Shown piece by piece: positions 49,722-53,670 of a stretch of 53,670 nt of DNA. Each line of letters starts with the position of its first letter. Within the stretch, counting starts at the first letter, position 1. Position numbers and translations under genes: made by a program. The DNA is from Oscillospiraceae bacterium. GTDB lineage: Bacteria; Bacillota; Clostridia; Oscillospirales; Oscillospiraceae. Where the stretch lies: NCBI GenBank assembly GCA_015067945.1, contig SVLM01000011.1, positions 1 to 53,670 of the forward strand, read 5' to 3'. Below the pieces are notes generated by a model. That model did not search any database. It was not told the DNA's origin and saw only the letters and a program-made list of their open reading frames with translations.

Positions 49722-50600
49722 TCAGATCTTTTCAGCGGCTTCCACCACGTGCTTCATCAGCACGGAAGTGGTAACGCTGCCAACACCGCCGGGAACGGGG
49801 GTGATAGCCTCAACGATGGGCTCGACTTCGTCGAACTTGGCATCGCCGGCGATGGCACCCAGAGTGCCCCGGGCATTGGGCTTGTTGGCATCCCAGTTGA
49901 TGGAAACGTCGATGACGATCTGGCCGGGACGGACGAAATCAGCGGTCAGGCTGTTCAGCACACCGGCGGCGGACACGATGATGTCAGCGTTCTTGCAGAT
50001 CTCAGCGGTGTTCACGGTGCGGGTGTGGCAGGTGGTGACGGTGGCGTTCTTGCCCATCAGCATCATGCCGGCAGGCTTACCGACCACCAGGCTGCGGCCG
50101 ATGACCACAGCGTTCTTACCCTTGCAGTCGATGCCGTAGAAATCCAGAATTTCCATGCAGGCAGCGGGGGTGCAGGGGGCATAGCCCAGGTCAGACAGGC
50201 CTTCGAACACGCCGGCGTTGGACATATGGGTCATGCAGTCCACGTCCTTCTTGGGATCCAGGCGGTTGCAGATCTCATTCTGATCGTTTTTCAGGTGCTT
50301 GGGCAGGGGACGGAACATCAGCACGCCGTGGATGCTGTCGTCAGCATTGACCTGGTCGATGACAGCCAGGACATCTTCCTTGGAAGCATCAGCGGGCAGG
50401 ATGTAATTCTTGACCTCAACGCCTACCAGCTCGGCACGCTTGGTAGCCCCCTTCTCGTAGGACAGGTCGGAGGGGTCTTCACCCACGCGGATGATACCCA
50501 GGCAGGGGACAACGCCCTTTTCACGCAGGGCAGCGGTACGGGTCTGCAGATTCGCATTCAGGGCATCGGTAACTTCCTTGCCCAGCAGCAGCTTTGCCAT
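49722..50600 (-). CDS. folD: FolD-family methylene-THF dehydrogenase with changed cyclohydrolase residues
   Basis: 292 residues. The Rossmann half is intact: VVIGRSLVVGKPAGMMLMGKNATVTTCHTRT, SAAGVLNSLTADFVRPGQIVIDV and the C-terminal PVPGGVGSVTTSVLMKH. In the N-terminal half the conserved Y-x3-K motif reads Y48-EKG-A52, so the lysine essential for cyclohydrolase activity in human and E. coli enzymes is alanine. The usual VQLPLP reads MFRPLP, so the partner glutamine is Phe96. DVD is kept. This suggests a dehydrogenase-only enzyme, with the adjacent FchA supplying the cyclohydrolase. The start has GGAGG 8 bases upstream. Confidence 0.93.
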   Translation of the reverse strand: MAKLLLGKEVTDALNANLQTRTAALREKGVVPCLGIIRVGEDPSDLSYEKGATKRAELVGVEVKNYILPADASKEDVLAVIDQVNADDSIHGVLMFRPLPKHLKNDQNEICNRLDPKKDVDCMTHMSNAGVFEGLSDLGYAPCTPAACMEILDFYGIDCKGKNAVVIGRSLVVGKPAGMMLMGKNATVTTCHTRTVNTAEICKNADIIVSAAGVLNSLTADFVRPGQIVIDVSINWDANKPNARGTLGAIAGDAKFDEVEPIVEAITPVPGGVGSVTTSVLMKHVVEAAEKI

Positions 50601-50632
50601 AGTTATTTCCTCCAGATTATGTAGTGTGTAGT

Positions 50633-50782
50633 GTCATTGCGAGGAGTAGCGAAACGATTCTAAATCAACAATTGCGTAAGCAATTACAATAGAAATACAT
50701 AGCCCGACGTGGCAATCTCCAAAAGGTTCTAATCACCGGGGGATTGCCACACCAGTGACATAGGTCACTGGTTCGCAATGAC
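50633..50782 (+). repeat. Intergenic inverted-repeat element, family B (long form), copy 2
   Basis: 150 bp with ends GTCATTGCGAGGA and TTCGCAATGAC. It contains the same block as 42585-42722 (TCTAAATCAACAATTGCGTA, then AGCAATTACAATAGAAAT, AGCCCGACGTGGCAATCTCC), then GGGGGATTGCCAC as in the short form. It lies between fchA and folD within their transcription unit. Confidence 0.85.
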
Positions 50783-50789
50783 GGAGATT

Positions 50790-51410
50790 TTACTGACCGA
50801 AACCGGCCTTGACGGTGTTGAAGATCTCGTCAGCCATGGCACAGTACTTGTTCAGCATGCCGTTGGCCTTGGCGTTCATTTCTTCAGCAACTTCTCGGTT
50901 CTTCAGGCTCTTGGTGTTGATAAACACGTTCAGAGATGCGGCCTGCAGAGCGGCCTTGCAGCAAACAGCACCGCAGCCGGCATCGGAAACAGCCAGACGG
51001 CTGCCCTTGGCGGCAAATACGCTGATGTACTCAATGGCTTCGCAGCACAGCTCCATGATGTGCATGGGGGTAGAGCAAGCGATGATGGTGGCTTCCTCCA
51101 TGACCTGATCCCGGTTGGGATCGTCCTTGGGAATGCCGTAGGCCTTAGCCAGGGGCAGGAAGTTGACTTCGTCGGCTTCCACCTGGTTCAGCAGCTCCGT
51201 CTGCAGAGCGTCGCATTTAGCCTTTAGAGCGATGATCTCGGCCTCAACCTCGGCATACTTCTTCTTGCCGACGGTCAGAGAGCCAACCATGTTGCCCAGA
51301 GCAGTGCCGATGGCACCGACCAGAGCAGCGGCACCGCCGCCGCCGGGGGCGGGAGCGTCGGATGCCAGAACCGTGACAAACTCACGGCAGGATGCTAATG
51401 TCATATCCAT
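50790..51410 (-). CDS. fchA: Methenyl-THF cyclohydrolase, cyclodeaminase family (FchA-like)
   Basis: 206 residues, all-helical FTCD_C/FchA family. The N-terminus is LASCREFVTVLASDAPAPGGGGAAALVGAIG, with the glycine-rich folate site. Conserved helices follow, including NRDQVMEEATIIACSTPMHIMELC and SDAGCGAVCCKAALQAASLNVFIN. It converts methenyl-THF to 10-formyl-THF, between the FolD and Fhs reactions. The start at 51410 has AGGAG 9 bases upstream; an in-frame upstream codon lies before that site. It is co-oriented with folD and fhs. Confidence 0.92.
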   Translation of the reverse strand: MDMTLASCREFVTVLASDAPAPGGGGAAALVGAIGTALGNMVGSLTVGKKKYAEVEAEIIALKAKCDALQTELLNQVEADEVNFLPLAKAYGIPKDDPNRDQVMEEATIIACSTPMHIMELCCEAIEYISVFAAKGSRLAVSDAGCGAVCCKAALQAASLNVFINTKSLKNREVAEEMNAKANGMLNKYCAMADEIFNTVKAGFGQ

Positions 51411-51436
51411 ACTTTGGGTTCTCCTTTGTATATTTG

Positions 51437-52240
51437 TCAGTTGACTTTTTCTGCAAAGCACAGGCCGTCAACTGCGAAGGTATCTTCGGCTAGTGCCAGG
51501 GCTTCTTCCAGTGTGATGCCGGACTGGCTCTCATAATTCAGCCAGAAGTGATCTACCTTTTTGAGAATGTTCTCCATAAGGTTTTGACTTTCCGTGTACA
51601 TGGGTACCACCCGCAGATCATATTCGGTGAAACCGCCGGAAGTATATGTAAACAATGCGGTCATACCGGCGATATACGGGTCGCCGCAATTATCGTAGCC
51701 GTAGAGCCAGTAGGCCTGTACCATGGTGGGGTTGCATTCTTCCGCATAGGCGGTGGCAACCGCACGCTCCAGTTCGGGATACAGCTGGTCATAAGCCTCC
51801 TGATTGTACTCCCGAAGTGCTTCGACCAGTCCGGAAACGGTGTAGCTTTTGCTGACCTGCGTGAAAGTAATACCCAGGGCTTCCGCGGCGGAATGGGAGT
51901 ACTCCAGGGAAACGGTGACCACATCACCGTTGTGCAGATGTTCATTTTCCACATCCATTTCCACATTCAGCTTCACGGATTCCAAAAAGTCTGTCAGATC
52001 CCCATTGGTCTTATCGTAGTCAAGATTGGAGATCTTTTTACTGAATCCCAAATAGCCGGAGCCGCTGACTGCACGGTAGGAAACCGTGGAGACACAGGAG
52101 AAAAAGTCAATTTCCGTCAAATTTGTAGTGGGAACGGAACTGGAAGGATCAGTATGTGAGGGTGCAGGAGGTGTGGCACAGGCGTTTAAGCAGGCAAGCA
52201 GAAAAACCAGCACCAGCATCAGTGAAAAGCAATGTCTCAT
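51437..52240 (-). CDS. Lipoprotein of unknown function in the one-carbon cluster
   Basis: 267 residues. MRHCFSLMLVLVFLLACLNAC is a lipoprotein signal with the lipobox cysteine at residue 21, followed by a Ser/Pro/Thr-rich linker. The exported part is mixed alpha/beta with no domain I recognise; NGDVVTVSLEYSHSAAEALGITFTQVSKSYTVSGL resembles a beta-sandwich repeat seen in other Clostridia lipoproteins. It lies between fhs and fchA on the same strand, 26 bases from fchA. The ribosome binding site is weak (GAGAGG). Confidence 0.7.
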   Translation of the reverse strand: MRHCFSLMLVLVFLLACLNACATPPAPSHTDPSSSVPTTNLTEIDFFSCVSTVSYRAVSGSGYLGFSKKISNLDYDKTNGDLTDFLESVKLNVEMDVENEHLHNGDVVTVSLEYSHSAAEALGITFTQVSKSYTVSGLVEALREYNQEAYDQLYPELERAVATAYAEECNPTMVQAYWLYGYDNCGDPYIAGMTALFTYTSGGFTEYDLRVVPMYTESQNLMENILKKVDHFWLNYESQSGITLEEALALAEDTFAVDGLCFAEKVN

Positions 52241-52320
52241 AAAAACCTCTCAGTCTTCTTGAAATGTACCGTAGGTACTCGCTCTACCATACATTGGAAA
52301 ATGTTATAAATGCCACACAA

Positions 52321-52344
52321 GCACAGGCAGTTGCCTGCCTGTGC
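52321..52344 (-). terminator. Hairpin after fhs
   Basis: GCACAGGCAG-GCAA-CTGCCTGTGC on the minus strand, followed by TTGTG rather than a T-run. It is 17 bases after the fhs stop codon and may be only a weak terminator, so the lipoprotein and fchA could be read through. Confidence 0.55.
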
Positions 52345-52360
52345 CTGGATGGAAATAGAA

Positions 52361-53670
52361 TTAGAACAGGCCGGAAACCTTGCCGGTTTCGGTGTCGACA
52401 TCGACACGGCGGTAGGCAGGGTCAGCAGCGGTACCGGGCATCATGGAGATGGTGCCGGCCATGGGGCACAGGAACTTAGCTCCGCCGTACTCCAGAATGT
52501 CGCGGACGGTCAGCTTCCAGCCGGTGGGCACACCCTTCTTGGTGGGATCATCGGACAGGGACAGGTGGGTCTTAACCATCATGGTGCAGTAGTCAGCGTA
52601 CTTGGGATCGGACTCGAAACGCTCGGCCTTCTCCACAGCCAGGGGCTGCCAGATAACGCCGTCGGCACCGTAGACTTCCTTGGCAATCAGCTCAACGCGC
52701 TGACGCAGGGGCATATCCAGGTCGTACAGGAACTTGACTTCCACGGGATCCTCACAAGCCTCAACAACCACACGGGCCAGCTCAGCAGCACCCTCGCCGC
52801 CGTAACGCCAGTGGTTGGACTCAGCACAACGGACACCACGCTCAGCACACAGCTTCTTCAGCAGGGCGATTTCAGCGTCGGTATCAGTGTAGAAACGGTT
52901 GATGCAGACCACGGGGTTGATGCCGGACTTCTTGATGGTGTTGACATGGTGGAACAGGTTGCAGGTACCCTTCTCCAGCAGCTCCAGGTTCTCTTCCTTG
53001 TACTCCTTGGGCAGGGGTGCACCGGGAGTGACCTTGGGGCCGCCGCCGTGCATCTTCAGGGAGCGGACGGTAGCAACCAGGACGGAAACGTTGGGAGTCA
53101 GGCCGCTAAGACGGGTCTTAACATTCCAGAACTTCTCGAAGCCGATGTCGGCAGCGAAGCCGGACTCGGTGACATGGTAGTCGAACAGCTTCAGAGCCAG
53201 ACGGTCAGCGATGACGGAGGACTGGCCGATAGCAATGTTAGCAAAGGGACCGGCGTGGATCAGCACGGGCTGATGCTCGACGGAGTAGCACATGGTGGGG
53301 TTGATGGCGTTACGCATCCAAGCGGTCATAGCGCCGGCAACATCCAGATCCTCACAGGTAACAGGCTCGCCGGTACGGGAGTATGCCACAACGATCTTGC
53401 CGATACGCTCACGCAGATCCTTCAGGTCCTTGGCAACGGCCAGGATAGCCATCAGCTCGGAACCAACAGCGATGCCGAACTTGCTCTCCATCATGAAGCC
53501 GTCCAGACGGCCACCGATACCGATGATGATGTTACGCAGGCTCTGAGCACAGAAGTCGATGATCCAGCCCATCTCCACACGCTTGGGGTCGATGTCCAGA
53601 CGCTTCAGGCCCTTCTTGGCCAGCCACTCGTCGGTGTTGTTACGCTCGTGCTGCATACGGGCAGTCAGGG
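52361..53670 (-). CDS. fhs: Formate-tetrahydrofolate ligase, N-terminus cut by window edge
   Basis: About 436 residues are visible out of roughly 555; the start lies beyond the right edge, and the frame is open to base 53670. ATP-dependent formylation of THF is the entry step for formate. [65 protein letters not shown] and the C-terminal [27 protein letters not shown] block are characteristic. It supplies 10-formyl-THF for the fchA-folD route. Confidence 0.97.
   Translation of the reverse strand, partial: LTARMQHERNNTDEWLAKKGLKRLDIDPKRVEMGWIIDFCAQSLRNIIIGIGGRLDGFMMESKFGIAVGSELMAILAVAKDLKDLRERIGKIVVAYSRTGEPVTCEDLDVAGAMTAWMRNAINPTMCYSVEHQPVLIHAGPFANIAIGQSSVIADRLALKLFDYHVTESGFAADIGFEKFWNVKTRLSGLTPNVSVLVATVRSLKMHGGGPKVTPGAPLPKEYKEENLELLEKGTCNLFHHVNTIKKSGINPVVCINRFYTDTDAEIALLKKLCAERGVRCAESNHWRYGGEGAAELARVVVEACEDPVEVKFLYDLDMPLRQRVELIAKEVYGADGVIWQPLAVEKAERFESDPKYADYCTMMVKTHLSLSDDPTKKGVPTGWKLTVRDILEYGGAKFLCPMAGTISMMPGTAADPAYRRVDVDTETGKVSGLF

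Noticed and set aside
1..53670. Prophage, integrative element or defence island
   Set aside because: No integrase, transposase, phage structural gene, toxin-antitoxin pair or nuclease system is recognisable; the genes are core functions in conserved Clostridia order.

Overview
The window looks like a chromosomal segment of an anaerobic, spore-forming Clostridia member of the Oscillospiraceae/Ruminococcaceae type. The evidence is strong AGGAGG-type ribosome binding sites, sporulation genes (sigG, a ylmC/ymxH-like gene, spoVB, ytvI), Firmicutes gene orders (recJ-relA-dtd-MBL-hemZ, asp23-fakA, infC-rpmI-rplT, rpsB-tsf) and ECF-type vitamin transport. I see no transposase, phage gene, CRISPR array, tRNA or rRNA. 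The genes are mostly housekeeping, but the intergenic space is rich in riboswitches and in several families of short inverted-repeat elements.

Layout. 1-5.7 kb: a large surface leucine-rich-repeat protein (C-terminus cut by the left edge), a small P-loop protein, and divergent glucose-6-phosphate isomerase and ROK glucokinase. 5.8-13.3 kb: an M3 metallopeptidase lipoprotein, QueT under a preQ1-I riboswitch, an HTH regulator facing a small Cys-rich protein, pyroglutamyl peptidase, galactokinase, a zinc-ribbon acyltransferase and an orphan mtlD. 13.3-17.5 kb: tsf and rpsB with a leader, ylmC-like, sigG, then a long gene-free stretch with a DnaA-box-like cluster, then rpsT. 17.7-26.1 kb, plus strand: recG, gpmI, asp23, fakA, yihY, DUF5685 and a J-domain protein. 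26.1-27.7 kb: a cobalamin riboswitch driving a DUF4430 lipoprotein and an ECF S component. 27.7-38.4 kb, minus strand: rqcP, hup, spoVB, a degenerate amidohydrolase, hemZ, MBL hydrolase, dtd, relA/spoT, recJ; then ytvI. 39.6-45.1 kb, plus strand: pheB, an ACT-less aspartokinase, infC-rpmI-rplT with its attenuated leader, an RluA-type enzyme, a lipid kinase and a Nudix hydrolase. 45.1-53.7 kb: a one-carbon/folate region with a DUF1576 membrane protein behind a ZTP riboswitch, a YD-repeat lipoprotein behind an unclassified structured leader, glyA behind a glycine riboswitch, folD, fchA, a lipoprotein, and fhs (N-terminus cut by the right edge).

How the parts fit. fhs, fchA, folD and glyA make up tetrahydrofolate one-carbon traffic (formate to 10-formyl-, methenyl- and methylene-THF, and serine/glycine). 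FolD here has lost the lysine and glutamine linked to cyclohydrolase activity, and a separate cyclohydrolase gene (fchA) lies beside it. The ZTP riboswitch, a sensor of 10-formyl-THF shortage, controls the DUF1576 membrane protein in the same neighbourhood, which suggests a transport role in purine or folate metabolism. The two ECF S components (QueT and the B12-regulated one) need an EcfAA'T module that is not in this window.

The observations I would follow first are: the unclassified leader upstream of the YD-repeat lipoprotein, with a 9-bp loop-to-terminator complementarity; the ZTP-DUF1576 link; the amidohydrolase that has lost two catalytic residues; and the ~200-bp intergenic repeat whose inner hairpin changes sequence but keeps pairing.
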